This document shows, piece after piece, positions 36,777 through 45,744 of a stretch of 64,000 nt of DNA. The position numbers were made by a program, and so were the translations under genes. Below the pieces are notes generated by a model. It had not been told where the DNA came from and did not search any database. It saw nothing but the letters and a program-made list of their open reading frames with translations. Each line of letters opens with the position of its first letter. Position 1 is the first letter of the stretch. Origin of the DNA: Peribacillus sp. ACCC06369 (GTDB lineage: Bacteria; Bacillota; Bacilli; Bacillales; DSM-1321); the NCBI RefSeq assembly GCF_030348945.1, contig NZ_JAUCEN010000002.1, positions 1,736,001 through 1,800,000 of the forward strand, written 5' to 3'.

Positions 36777-37140
36777 AAAATCCACCTGCCTAATTATTTA
36801 ATAGTAAGAGATTCCCCAGTAACTTTCATCAAGAAATATAGGTATAAAGTTTGGATGTCAATCTAAGTAGTAAAATATCTCTAGTCTACTAGGTTAGATT
36901 ATAATGCTATATTTGTCAATTTTGCTCATTTGATGAATTAATTTGTAAGTCTGTTTTTATGTGGTCACAATGAATCCAAGCAAAAAAAGAGGCAATCGAT
37001 ATGATTGCCTCTAAACGCATATAAAAAAACACTTAACTTTAACTTGAGCATAAGGGACAATCCAACTGCAATAGATCGAAAATGCCGAAAAAAATGGGCT
37101 GCCTCACTGAAATAAGCATCTGACTCCTTGTATTTATTAA
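36777..37140 (-). other. asnB upstream region and gntR terminator
   Basis: No gene. On the minus strand a TTGACA about 85 bases before asnB could be a -35, but its -10 (TATATT) is only 15 bases on. The hairpin 36988-36997 with 37003-37012 is followed on the minus strand by seven T and probably terminates the gntR transcript. Confidence 0.5.
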
Positions 37141-37866
37141 TCAATAGTTCCGTTCGATGACAAAGTGTGCACGATCGCCTCTAAAGAGAGTTTTAGAGAA
37201 TTCAATGACCGATCCATCATTCTCATATGTGTAAGTTTCTAATGAAAAACAAGGTGAACCGTTGGGTACATCCAATTTGTCAGAAATGGAATCGTCGGCT
37301 AGTGAAAACTCCAAGTGTTCGACCGTTTTTTTTACTTTTAAATTGAATTGTGTTTCAAGTACTTTAAAGAGTGAGTGTTCACAGGCTTCGATATTTAGCC
37401 CGGGAGTTTTATACCATGGGAGATAGGCAATTTCATATTGAAGGGGGACGTCGTTTACGTAACGTATCCGTTCCAGTTTGTTTACTGGGTCTCCAATATT
37501 TTGTTTAAAAAGCTTGGCAAGGGTAGCGTTTGCTTCAATCACCTTTAAGCTAATGACCTTTGTGGAAGGATTTTTTCCTTGCATCGTGACTTGCTCAGAG
37601 AACTTTTCAACCGTGCTTGAAAGGAATTGCTTCACTTTATTTTCCGAAACGAAAGTCCCTTTGCCTTGAACACGGTAGATATAGCCTTCGACGGTCAATT
37701 GCTGTAAGGCCGTGCGAACTGTTGTCCTGCTTACTCCGTATATTTTACAAAACTCAGCCTCAGTCGGTAATTTTGTATTAGTTTGATATTCGCCATTTTT
37801 TATGAGATCGATGATCGATTCCTTAACTATGGAATGCAATGCCGCTTCTTTATTCATGGTTTCCAC
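37141..37866 (-). CDS. GntR/UTRA-family regulator of the chitobiose/cellobiose PTS operon
   Basis: A 241-residue HutC-type regulator. The winged helix at about 10-75 has LPTEAEFCKIYGVSRTTVRTAL, and the UTRA effector domain covers about 95-240. The GTG at 37866 is preferred because AGGAGG stands 8 bases before it. It is divergent from the PTS operon, and two similar palindromes lie in the shared region, so it most likely represses that operon until a phosphorylated sugar binds. The effector is inferred. Confidence 0.83.
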   Translation of the reverse strand: METMNKEAALHSIVKESIIDLIKNGEYQTNTKLPTEAEFCKIYGVSRTTVRTALQQLTVEGYIYRVQGKGTFVSENKVKQFLSSTVEKFSEQVTMQGKNPSTKVISLKVIEANATLAKLFKQNIGDPVNKLERIRYVNDVPLQYEIAYLPWYKTPGLNIEACEHSLFKVLETQFNLKVKKTVEHLEFSLADDSISDKLDVPNGSPCFSLETYTYENDGSVIEFSKTLFRGDRAHFVIERNY

Positions 37867-37946
37867 AGATGATTCCTCCTATACTCATTCCAATATATAC
37901 ATATAGATTATCTCGGATAAGTTCAATAATCAACTTTAAATCACAA

Positions 37947-38003
37947 ATTTGTAGTAACAAATTAAAAATTGTGTTGATATTTTTTTGATTTGTAACTACA
38001 ATA
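37947..38003 (+). promoter_or_regulatory. PTS-operon promoter with two GntR-type operators
   Basis: The promoter is TTGATA (37974-37979), 17 bases, TACAAT (37997-38002). Operator 1 at 37947-37962 is ATTTGT-AGTA-ACAAAT. Operator 2 at 37988-38003 is ATTTGT-AACT-ACAATA and covers the -10. Operator 2 is nearly the reverse complement of operator 1 (core 11 of 12). Confidence 0.65.
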
Positions 38004-38147
38004 TATGTATGGAGGTAATAATACCCATATTATAAATGCCTTTCAAGGGAAGTGATAAAGCAAGGGAACATCGTTCATTATAAAATTACGGTTTAATTTT
38101 GCTTGAAAATACTGAATAATCAATCATTAAACAGGGGGGTACTTTCA

Positions 38148-38456
38148 ATGAATATCTTATTATGTTGTTCGGCAGGGATGTCTACTAGTTTATTAGTTAC
38201 CAAGATGGAGGAAAGCGCTAAAAAACAAGGAGTAGAGTGCAATATATGGGCTGTTGGTTCTACAGAAGTGAACAATGAAATGGATAAGGCTGATGTAATT
38301 TTATTAGGTCCGCAGGTTCGATATCTTCTTTCCAAATTACAGGAAGCGGGAAAAGAAAAGGGAATTCCGGTCGCAACCATCCATCCAATGTTCTATGGGC
38401 TATGTAATGGTGAAGAAGTACTTAAACAAGCCACTACTTTAATAAAAGGAGAATAA
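38148..38456 (+). CDS. PTS lactose/cellobiose-class EIIB
   Basis: A 102-residue phosphocarrier. The phosphorylated Cys is C7 in [13 protein letters not shown]. The ATG at 38148 follows AGGGGGG. The frame is open to 38103, but that part precedes the ribosome site. It passes phosphate from EIIA to the sugar bound in EIIC. First gene of a five-gene operon with tight spacing. Confidence 0.9.
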   Translation: MNILLCCSAGMSTSLLVTKMEESAKKQGVECNIWAVGSTEVNNEMDKADVILLGPQVRYLLSKLQEAGKEKGIPVATIHPMFYGLCNGEEVLKQATTLIKGE

Positions 38457-38460
38457 GGAT

Positions 38461-39810
38461 ATGATGACTTTTATTGATAAGTATATTATGCCCGGCGCTG
38501 TAAAAGTAGGAAATAACCGGCATCTGCTCGCGATTCGTGACGCATTGATTGGAATGATAGCGATTACAATGATCGGGTCATTCGCCGTCCTGTTCAATAA
38601 TCTTGGGCAAGTCATCAAGCCTTACGGAAGAATGATGGAGGCCATTTTCGGTCCTGCATGGAATACGCTAGGCGGTGATATTTGGTTTGGAACTTTTGCA
38701 TTCATGACGGTATTCGCTGTATTCGGCATTTCTTATAAACTAGCAAGGTCATACGGTGACGATGGTTTTGAAGCGATGCTGGTTTCCGCGGCCTGTTTCT
38801 TCCTATTATTGCCTCAAATCGGAAATGTCACTTTAACCATCGATGATAAGGATGTTACAGGAGGGGCATGGGGTTTCGTAAGCGTGAACTATTTTAATGC
38901 CACGGCTCTATTTACAGGAATAGTAGTAGCCTTAATAGCAACCGAAATATTTGTGAGACTTTCCCGAGTTAAATATTTAGTCATTAAATTGCCTGATGGA
39001 GTACCTCCAGCGGTAGCCCGTTCATTTGCAAAGTTAGTGCCGGGTATGGCAACGATCTTTGTCGCTGGTGTGTTCGGACTGCTATTCCGTAAAGCTACGG
39101 ATGGTCAGGTACTGAATGACTGGCTTAGTAAAGTGATTGTATCCCCCTTACAAAGTGCTGTAGATTCATTGCCATTCGCTATTTTACTAGTCTTTCTTGT
39201 TCATTTATTATGGATGATCGGTTTGCACGGTCCAAATATCCTTGGAGGGATAACGACACCGCTTTTTGAAAGTTCGGGAGTGAAAAATATTGATTTATAT
39301 GCACAAGGTGTCAAAGACATGGACCAATACGGAGTATTGGCAGGTTCTTTCCTGGATGCATTTGTTTATTTAGGCGGATCTGGTGCAACATTGGGCCTCA
39401 TCATCGCAATGATCATTGCCGGTCGGAAACGTTATAAACAGATGATTGCACTCGGTGGGGCTCCAGGGGTGTTCCAGATTAATGAACCTATTTTATTCGG
39501 TTTGCCTATCGTGCTGAATCCAATGTGGTTCATCCCATTTGTTCTCGGTCCGGTAATTACCACGGTGATCTCTTATATAGCGGTAAGCAGCGGAATGGTT
39601 TTCCCGATCGTTGCTAAGATCCCATGGGTTACCCCACCGATTGTGGGTGGATTCCTGGCCACAGGCGGACATGTATCTGGAGCGGTCTTGGCTGCAATCA
39701 ATCTAGTCATTTCAACAGCTATTTATTTACCATTCGTTTATGCTCAAGTGAAGATAGACACCAAAAATGAAACAAAGCTTACAAAAGATTCAGAAACGCT
39801 AAGCGTTTAA
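38461..39810 (+). CDS. PTS lactose/cellobiose-class EIIC permease
   Basis: A 449-residue membrane permease, about ten helices. Typical EIIC(Lac) sequences include LLWMIGLHGPNILGG and the INEPILFGLPIVLNP motif that holds the substrate. It imports and helps phosphorylate a beta-disaccharide. It starts 4 bases after the EIIB stop, with a second ATG directly after the first. Confidence 0.92.
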   Translation: MMTFIDKYIMPGAVKVGNNRHLLAIRDALIGMIAITMIGSFAVLFNNLGQVIKPYGRMMEAIFGPAWNTLGGDIWFGTFAFMTVFAVFGISYKLARSYGDDGFEAMLVSAACFFLLLPQIGNVTLTIDDKDVTGGAWGFVSVNYFNATALFTGIVVALIATEIFVRLSRVKYLVIKLPDGVPPAVARSFAKLVPGMATIFVAGVFGLLFRKATDGQVLNDWLSKVIVSPLQSAVDSLPFAILLVFLVHLLWMIGLHGPNILGGITTPLFESSGVKNIDLYAQGVKDMDQYGVLAGSFLDAFVYLGGSGATLGLIIAMIIAGRKRYKQMIALGGAPGVFQINEPILFGLPIVLNPMWFIPFVLGPVITTVISYIAVSSGMVFPIVAKIPWVTPPIVGGFLATGGHVSGAVLAAINLVISTAIYLPFVYAQVKIDTKNETKLTKDSETLSV

Positions 39811-39827
39811 GAAAGTAGTGATGAAAA

Positions 39828-40175
39828 ATGGAAAAAGAAGAATTATACCAACTATCCTTTCAATTGATTTTATATAGTGGGAATGCGAGAAGCTTTGCAA
39901 TGGAAGCGTTGCAGGAAGCAAAGAAAAAGAATTTTGATTCTGCCCGTTTGAAAATCGCCGAGGCCGAAACGGAATTACTGCAGGCCCATAAATACCAAAC
40001 TCAATTAATCCATGCCGAGGCGGGCGGGGACCATTTTGATCTTCCCATCATCCTAGTGCATGCACAGGATCATTTAATGACGGCGATGACAGTAAAGGAT
40101 CTTGCAATGGAAATGATCGATCTACGCGAAGAATTCTTACATGCAAATGTTGTGAAGGAGAGGACTGCCGAATGA
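39828..40175 (+). CDS. PTS lactose/cellobiose-class EIIA
   Basis: A 115-residue helical phosphocarrier whose active His is H78 in VHAQDHLMTA. It receives phosphate from HPr. It overlaps the next gene by 4 bases (ATGA). Confidence 0.92.
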   Translation: MEKEELYQLSFQLILYSGNARSFAMEALQEAKKKNFDSARLKIAEAETELLQAHKYQTQLIHAEAGGDHFDLPIILVHAQDHLMTAMTVKDLAMEMIDLREEFLHANVVKERTAE

Positions 40176-41515
40176 GCAAGGGGCTGAAGATTGTCACGAT
40201 TGGCGGAGGATCGAGCTATACGCCAGAACTGATCGAAGGTTTCATTAAATATCATGAAGAACTTCCCGTGAGTGAAATTTGGCTCGTGGACATCGAAGCG
40301 GGGAAGGAAAAGCTTGAAATTGTCGGGGATTTGGCAAGAAGGATGATTGAAAAGGCCGGTGTGAATATTGATGTCCATCTCACTCTAGACAGAAAGAAAG
40401 CGCTTAAAGGGGCGGATTATGTAACAACCCAACTGCGGGTTGGTCAGCTCGCAGCAAGGGCTCTTGATGAAAAGATACCATTGAAACACGGAGTGATTGG
40501 ACAGGAGACGAATGGACCAGGCGGGCTTTTCAAGGCTTTTAGAACGATTCCCGTCATTCTGGATATTGCTCGTGAAATGGAGGAGTTATGTCCGGATGCA
40601 TGGCTGATTAATTTCACGAACCCTGCTGGAATGGTAACGGAAGCAGTTCTGCGTCACAGTAATATTTCCAAGATCATCGGCCTTTGCAATGTTCCGATTG
40701 GCATGGAACGAGGTGTTGCGGATTTGATGGATGTCGAGCCATCAAGAGTCCGGATCGACTTTGCTGGTTTGAACCATATGGTTTACGGCTTGGATGTATT
40801 CGTTGATGGGGAGAGTGTCAAAGATCAAATCATCAATCTGATTACAGATCCAGCTAAAGCGGTCACGATGAAGAATATCCATGCAATGGGCTGGGAGCCG
40901 GAATTCCTTAGAGCGTTGGACCTGTTTCCGTGTCCATACCACAACTACTATTATAAAACGGGTGATGTACTGGCCCAAGAATTGAAGGATGCTGAAAAAG
41001 GGGAAACACGTGCTGAGGTCGTTCAAAGACTTGAAGCAGGATTATTCGAGCTTTACAAAGACGAGGATCTGGCTATCAAGCCGCCGCAGCTTGAAGAGCG
41101 CGGAGGTGCGTACTACAGTGATGCGGCTGTACGGTTGATTTGCTCGATGCATACGGATAAGCGAGATATTCAAGCGGTAAATACCATCAACCATGGTGCG
41201 ATTGAAGGCATCCCGTATGGATCGGCTATTGAAACCAGTTGCGTGATAACTAAGGATGGTCCCAAGCCAATCAATGTAGGAGAGCTTCCTGTCGCCGTTC
41301 GCGGATTAATTCAACAAATCAAGTCCTTTGAAAGGGTAGCCATCGAAGCTGCGGTATCAGGTGACTATGATACTGCATTGCTAGCCATGACGATTAATCC
41401 ACTCGTTCCAAGTGATAGGGTAGCGAAACTTATCTTAGACGAAATGCTTGAGGCACATAAAGATTATCTGCCTCAGTTTTTTGAAAAAAAGGAGTTGCAG
41501 GATAATTTATCATGA
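40172..41515 (+). CDS. GH4-family 6-phospho-beta-glucosidase / 6-phospho-chitobiase type
   Basis: A 447-residue NAD+- and Mn2+-dependent GH4 hydrolase. The NAD-binding start is IVTIGGGSSYTPELI. GQETNGPGG, CNVPIG (metal Cys) and the GLNHMVYG His follow. It cleaves the imported phosphorylated disaccharide. In E. coli the GH4 enzyme ChbF works with ChbG, and this gene is followed directly by a ChbG homolog with a 4-base overlap. That context favours chitobiose-6-phosphate over cellobiose-6-phosphate, but both are possible. Confidence 0.87.
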   Translation: MSKGLKIVTIGGGSSYTPELIEGFIKYHEELPVSEIWLVDIEAGKEKLEIVGDLARRMIEKAGVNIDVHLTLDRKKALKGADYVTTQLRVGQLAARALDEKIPLKHGVIGQETNGPGGLFKAFRTIPVILDIAREMEELCPDAWLINFTNPAGMVTEAVLRHSNISKIIGLCNVPIGMERGVADLMDVEPSRVRIDFAGLNHMVYGLDVFVDGESVKDQIINLITDPAKAVTMKNIHAMGWEPEFLRALDLFPCPYHNYYYKTGDVLAQELKDAEKGETRAEVVQRLEAGLFELYKDEDLAIKPPQLEERGGAYYSDAAVRLICSMHTDKRDIQAVNTINHGAIEGIPYGSAIETSCVITKDGPKPINVGELPVAVRGLIQQIKSFERVAIEAAVSGDYDTALLAMTINPLVPSDRVAKLILDEMLEAHKDYLPQFFEKKELQDNLS

Positions 41516-42243
41516 TTGAGGTCCTTGTAAATGCAGATGATTTCGGGTTAACTAAAGCGGTAAATTATGGGATTTTGGATAGCCACAAATATGGAATTGT
41601 CAATTCGGCAACGATCATGATGAATGCGAAAGCAACGGAGCATGCGATTGAAATCGCAAAGAAGACACCGTCGTTGAAAGTAGGTATACACTTAGTGCTG
41701 ACATGGGGAAAACCTTTGTTGAGCGACGTGCCGAGCTTAGTTGACGAATCTGGTTTCTTTAAGAAGCAAGGTTTGGTATATGGTGACACTAACGGTATTT
41801 CCTTGAGCGAATTGGAGAGGGAGTGGTCAGCACAGATCGAAAGATTCTTGGAATTCGGTCTGTTACCGACTCATTTCGACAGTCATCATCATGTACACGG
41901 GATAACAGAGTTTCTGCCAGTTATTCAAAAGCTATCCGATAAATACGGATTGCCAGTGCGTAATGCCGGAAAGCACCTTGCTGGGATTCAAACCGTTACA
42001 GATGTATTCCTGGATGACTTTTATGGAGAAATGGCGGTTGAAGACTACTTTCAAAACCTGAAGGGAAGGGTAATGGATGGGGCAAGCGTAGAGATAATGA
42101 CTCATCCTGCTTATATGGATGAAGAATTGATGAAAGTTTCCTCTTATAATGATAAACGCATAAAAGAACTCCGGATTTTGACAAATGCAAAATTACCAGA
42201 GGGATTTTTCCTTAGATTCAACATCAACCAAGTTAAGATTTGA
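41512..42243 (+). CDS. chbG: ChbG/YdjC-family carbohydrate deacetylase
   Basis: A 243-residue deacetylase of the YdjC family. It removes one acetyl group from chitobiose-6-phosphate or chito-oligomers, which in E. coli is required for induction and for cleavage by ChbF. Metal-binding parts are NADDFG (D10), the His of GIHLVLTWG, and the FDSHHHVHG cluster. The family tag THPAYMDEEL is present. It ends the operon before a strong terminator. Confidence 0.85.
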   Translation: MIEVLVNADDFGLTKAVNYGILDSHKYGIVNSATIMMNAKATEHAIEIAKKTPSLKVGIHLVLTWGKPLLSDVPSLVDESGFFKKQGLVYGDTNGISLSELEREWSAQIERFLEFGLLPTHFDSHHHVHGITEFLPVIQKLSDKYGLPVRNAGKHLAGIQTVTDVFLDDFYGEMAVEDYFQNLKGRVMDGASVEIMTHPAYMDEELMKVSSYNDKRIKELRILTNAKLPEGFFLRFNINQVKI

Positions 42244-42272
42244 TTTTAAATTGTAGCCCTTTAATTACAAAG

Positions 42273-42306
42273 AGGACCATTCATCAAATGATGAATGGTC
42301 CTTTAT
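42273..42306. terminator. Bidirectional terminator between chbG and ndh
   Basis: A perfect 14-bp stem, 42273-42286 with 42289-42302. Confidence 0.82.
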
Positions 42307-42330
42307 AATTCATGATTGCTTTATCTAAAA

Positions 42331-43512
42331 TTAATAAGCCAAACTGAATAGGGCTTTGATGTGTGATAGATAGCGAACATTACTTGCTTCTTTCATCAAT
42401 GTAGCCGGCAGACCTTTAAGGGAAGTGTTATTGGCCCCAACGGTTGCCACCGCATCCTTACGGCCAAGGCTCGCAAGTGTACCTGAGTTTACAGGTGAAA
42501 ATTCTTCAAGTTTCTTGCCTTCAAAGGCTGCATATAGGTTGTATCCAACAAGCTCACCCATTTGCCAAGCATTTTGTGCAGTAGGAGCGTATGGACGGCC
42601 GCCTTCTGGAGGGAATGCAACGGCATTGTCCCCGACGACGAAAACGTCATTATGGGATTTGGATTGCAAATACTCATTAACGGTTGCTTTGCCGCGATCC
42701 ACTTCAAGGCCTGATTCGCCTACGATAGGAAGGGCTGCGACTCCGCCTGTCCAAACAAGCGTATTGGCAGTTATGGTTTGTCCATCTTTCAATTCGATTT
42801 GGTTTCCTTTAACACCCGTAACAGGCAGACCTGTCAAGAATTCAACGCCGCGTGCTTCCAAGCTTGTCATGGCACGTTCGATTAAGTGATCAGGCAGGAC
42901 CGGAAGGATTTTTGGACCAGCTTCCACAAGCTTGATTTTCAAGTCCTTGAAGTCCACTCCGAACTTTTTGGCGATTTTAGGGAAATGATCCACGATTTCA
43001 CCGATTAACTCGACGCCCGTCAAGCCGCCGCCGCCGATCACGATTGTTGCGTCGGCTTCATTATTCGTTTGTGCATATTCGCGGATGCGATCTTCGATAT
43101 GTTTGTAAATCTTGTTTGCATCATTTACGGATTTCAAGACCATGCTGTTTTCCTCAAGACCCGGAATGCCGAAGAATCCTGTTTGGCTTCCCAAAGCAAC
43201 AACCAGGGCATCATAAGATAAAGTGGAGCCATTGGAAAGCTTCACTTCTTTTTTATCGACTGAGAAAGACTCCACTTTGGAAATGGCAAGGTCGATATCT
43301 TTTCCTTTAAAAAGCTTTTCCAAAGGAATGGAAACAGCTTGTTCAGAAATGGATCCGCCTGCAAGACGGTGCAATTCGGTGATGATTTGGTGTGTTGGAA
43401 ATTGATTCACCACTGTAACCTGCACTTCATCCTTTTTGTAATATTCACGTACGGATAAGGCAGATAGTAAACCAGCGTAACCTGCACCTAAGATGACGAT
43501 TTGTTTTGACAT
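42331..43512 (-). CDS. ndh: Type II NADH dehydrogenase
   Basis: A 393-residue single-subunit NADH:menaquinone oxidoreductase that does not pump protons and acts on the inner face of the membrane. FAD-binding ILGAGYAGLLSAL at the N terminus, the NADH-binding VIGGGGLTGVELIGE near 165-180 and the C-terminal membrane-contact region SNVRYLSHIKALFSLAY closely match B. subtilis Ndh (YjlD). It follows yjlC on the minus strand with a 35-base gap, as in B. subtilis. Confidence 0.95.
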   Translation of the reverse strand: MSKQIVILGAGYAGLLSALSVREYYKKDEVQVTVVNQFPTHQIITELHRLAGGSISEQAVSIPLEKLFKGKDIDLAISKVESFSVDKKEVKLSNGSTLSYDALVVALGSQTGFFGIPGLEENSMVLKSVNDANKIYKHIEDRIREYAQTNNEADATIVIGGGGLTGVELIGEIVDHFPKIAKKFGVDFKDLKIKLVEAGPKILPVLPDHLIERAMTSLEARGVEFLTGLPVTGVKGNQIELKDGQTITANTLVWTGGVAALPIVGESGLEVDRGKATVNEYLQSKSHNDVFVVGDNAVAFPPEGGRPYAPTAQNAWQMGELVGYNLYAAFEGKKLEEFSPVNSGTLASLGRKDAVATVGANNTSLKGLPATLMKEASNVRYLSHIKALFSLAY

Positions 43513-43547
43513 AGTTAATCCCCCGTTCTTACTGAAAGTTTATCAAA

Positions 43548-43985
43548 TTATTTTTGGTTTTTACGTTCTGAAGAGACTTCAAGAAAAGCTTGGGCGAAAC
43601 GGAAAAGCTTTTGTGCTTGCGGATCTTTCATCATTCTTAACAGACCAAAAAGACCAATCACATCAGTATTCACTTCAGCACGATCCTTAGCTTCGATGGC
43701 ATTAGCCGCAAGCCCTTTCACTGAACCGACTACAGGTCCTGCGATCTCCGAAATGGCGCTGACCGTATCATTTTTCAAAACATCATCAGTCGCTACTGAT
43801 TGAGCGAAATCATAAGACTTTGTTAAAATATTCACTAACTCAGTCAGCTTTGGTAACTGCTCAACTAAAGTGTTCAAGGATTCCTGAACCTCAGGCTTTA
43901 AAAGCTGATCTAGGATATCCAATTGTTCTTGGTTTGCAGAAATATTAAATGTTTCATGTTCAGGTTTTGAGACTACATCTACCAT
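43548..43985 (-). CDS. yjlC: DUF1641 protein YjlC
   Basis: A 145-residue helical protein of the DUF1641 family (QEQLDILDQLLKPEVQESL near the start, GLFGLLRMMKDPQAQKLFRF near the end). It is the conserved first gene of the yjlC-ndh operon, which in B. subtilis is controlled by the redox sensor Rex. Function not established. GGGGAATTAG stands before the start. Confidence 0.88.
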   Translation of the reverse strand: MVDVVSKPEHETFNISANQEQLDILDQLLKPEVQESLNTLVEQLPKLTELVNILTKSYDFAQSVATDDVLKNDTVSAISEIAGPVVGSVKGLAANAIEAKDRAEVNTDVIGLFGLLRMMKDPQAQKLFRFAQAFLEVSSERKNQK

Positions 43986-44465
43986 ATCTAATTCCCCTTT
44001 AAACTTAATTATTTTGTTTTATGTGTTTTCCGCCGATACTACTAATCATACGACTCTAATCCCTTAATTTCAAATATATTTTTTGTGATAGGAATATAAT
44101 TTAATAGTTATAATTAATAGCTAGTAGGTGGATTTTGTGATTTATCTTAATATTCCAAAAAAATATTAAGATTATTCTGGTTTTAATACCTTAAATATAG
44201 CTTTTTATTAGGGACATTCTTTTTTTATATAAGATAACGATTGTGATTCACTTTATTATTATGGTGTGGCTTGTTCTATAGCTTGTCCAAGTAATAAATG
44301 ATGGCTACATTTAGCTCTTACACCGTGATTCCTAAATAGACATCTTTAGTTTCACATGGATGTTAGTTGTACTATAATGTCCATAATCTTTGAAGATGTC
44401 ATGCAAGTATGGACCCCAAGAATATTTTATCTGATTTAGGGTAAATAATATTATCGGAATTGGAG
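43986..44465. other. A+T-rich gap between yjlC and a small plus-strand ORF
   Basis: It must contain the yjlC-ndh promoter on the minus strand. Only one half of a Rex-like site (TTGTGA at 44093-44098) is seen. No gene. Confidence 0.45.
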
Positions 44466-44681
44466 ATGATGCCCTTGGTAGAACGCAGGATGTTAAAGAT
44501 ACGTGGAGAAGTTATCGAAATATCTTCCAGGTATTGTGAGAAATATAGAAAATGGAACTGTACTGCTAAACTTCCCAATAGTTCCTTAATAGCTTATTGC
44601 CGTGATAAGAATAAGCTTCGTGCTGAGACAGTTTCTATGAGCAGGTTATTAATTACTTATGATGACTATAAAATTGTATGA
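44466..44681 (+). CDS. Small hypothetical protein
   Basis: A 71-residue frame, basic with three Cys, starting MMPLVERRMLKIRGEVIEISS. The ribosome site is weak, and a start at MLKIRGEV is equally possible. A rho-independent terminator 30 bases after the stop supports a real transcript. No family recognised. Confidence 0.35.
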   Translation: MMPLVERRMLKIRGEVIEISSRYCEKYRKWNCTAKLPNSSLIAYCRDKNKLRAETVSMSRLLITYDDYKIV

Positions 44682-44712
44682 GATGTAATGGAATTAATAA
44701 ATAGATAGGGAC

Positions 44713-44756
44713 AAGGCGCACAACCTCGAAGATGATGGTTGGGCGCCTTTTTTATT
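44713..44756 (+). terminator. Rho-independent terminator after the small ORF
   Basis: The stem AAGGCGC plus ACAACC pairs with GGTTG plus GGCGCCTT, followed by a T run. Confidence 0.75.
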
Positions 44757-45167
44757 GAATAATATTTAATGCTATGTTTCATTTATCTGCGAAATCGGGA
44801 ATATATCTTCGGAAATGGAGATATATCATCGAAAACTCCTAATTAATCTACAAATTATACAATTTATCGATTTTTCGACAAAAACTCTTTTTTAAAAAAA
44901 GCTATTTTATTAATAAAAAGCAACGAAATTGTCAAAAAAATATCAGAAAATACTGAAAAGGATAGTAAAATTATGTTAATATATTTAAAAAAGTGTTATT
45001 TTCTAACAAATAATGAATAATTTATTGTTAAGGATATCCAATAAGAAAAAGGAAAGTTTAGATACCAGAGTGCAATGCCATTTGGCTGTGTAGGGCCCGG
45101 TCCATTTTATAAGCAGGGAAATGGCCTTAAAGTTTTTGCGACAATAAACTGTATAGGAGTTGGTAGA
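44757..45167 (+). other. Very A+T-rich gap before the SUKH gene
   Basis: No gene. Two related phrases, TTCGGAAATGGAGATATATC and TCGAAAACTCC-type sequence, occur side by side near 44805-44840 and look like degenerate copies of a scattered repeat. No clear promoter was found. Confidence 0.3.
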
Positions 45168-45623
45168 ATGGTTAGTATTAAGGGATATGGAAAAGCGACA
45201 CAAGAATCAGTGAATAATTTTCAGAAATATGTGGGATTTGAAATCCCTGGAGATTATAAACATTTTCTCCTTACCCATAATGGCGGCACAACTGCCGTGC
45301 AAAACAGTAAGTTTTATGTAGATGCATTAGACACACTCGTTTGCTTAAATGTACTTTATGGGTTAGAGCTTCCGGATAAAGAACTGGATTTACAGAAATG
45401 GCATGAAGAAAACAGAGAAGACTTACATAAGAATTGCATTATTATAGGTAATGATACGTGTACAGGTAAAATCTTGCTGATAGATAACGAAGAGGAAAAG
45501 GGAGTTTACTTCTGGGATCAGGGGTGGTATTCCGATCCATCAAGCCAGGATGAAAATATTTATAAAGTTGCAGAGAGTTTTAATTCCTTCATTGAGGGAT
45601 TGAAAATCCCGGAGGAAATCTAA
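45168..45623 (+). CDS. SMI1/KNR4 (SUKH) family protein, immunity-like
   Basis: A 151-residue protein with the SUKH signature: IPGDYKHFLLTHNGG, later KNCIIIGNDTCTGKILLID and the VYFWDQGW strand. Members are often immunity proteins to secreted toxins (for example polymorphic or WXG-type toxins), but no toxin gene is next to it. The ATG at 45168 follows GGAG; the frame is open upstream to 45075 without family resemblance. It may protect against toxins of neighbours, or be the remnant of a toxin locus. Confidence 0.72.
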   Translation: MVSIKGYGKATQESVNNFQKYVGFEIPGDYKHFLLTHNGGTTAVQNSKFYVDALDTLVCLNVLYGLELPDKELDLQKWHEENREDLHKNCIIIGNDTCTGKILLIDNEEEKGVYFWDQGWYSDPSSQDENIYKVAESFNSFIEGLKIPEEI

Positions 45624-45637
45624 TTTTATTTGAATCC

Positions 45638-45669
45638 CCTTGATTGGCTCAGACCATTCAAGGTTTTTT
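45638..45669 (+). terminator. Rho-independent terminator after the SUKH gene
   Basis: A 10-bp stem with one mismatch, 45638-45647 with 45654-45663, then six T. Confidence 0.75.
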
Positions 45670-45744
45670 ATTGTAAATTCAATAACAAGATTGATGATAT
45701 GTAAGAGTGATAGTAAGGATTGTTATGTTAAAGAGGTGAAGAAA

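Noticed and set aside
36777..36950. T-box or other RNA leader before asnB
   Set aside because: No T-box sequence or terminator/antiterminator pair is found in the 110-base leader.
43986..44160. Rex-binding site upstream of yjlC-ndh
   Set aside because: Only one half site (TTGTGA) is seen and no inverted partner at the right distance.
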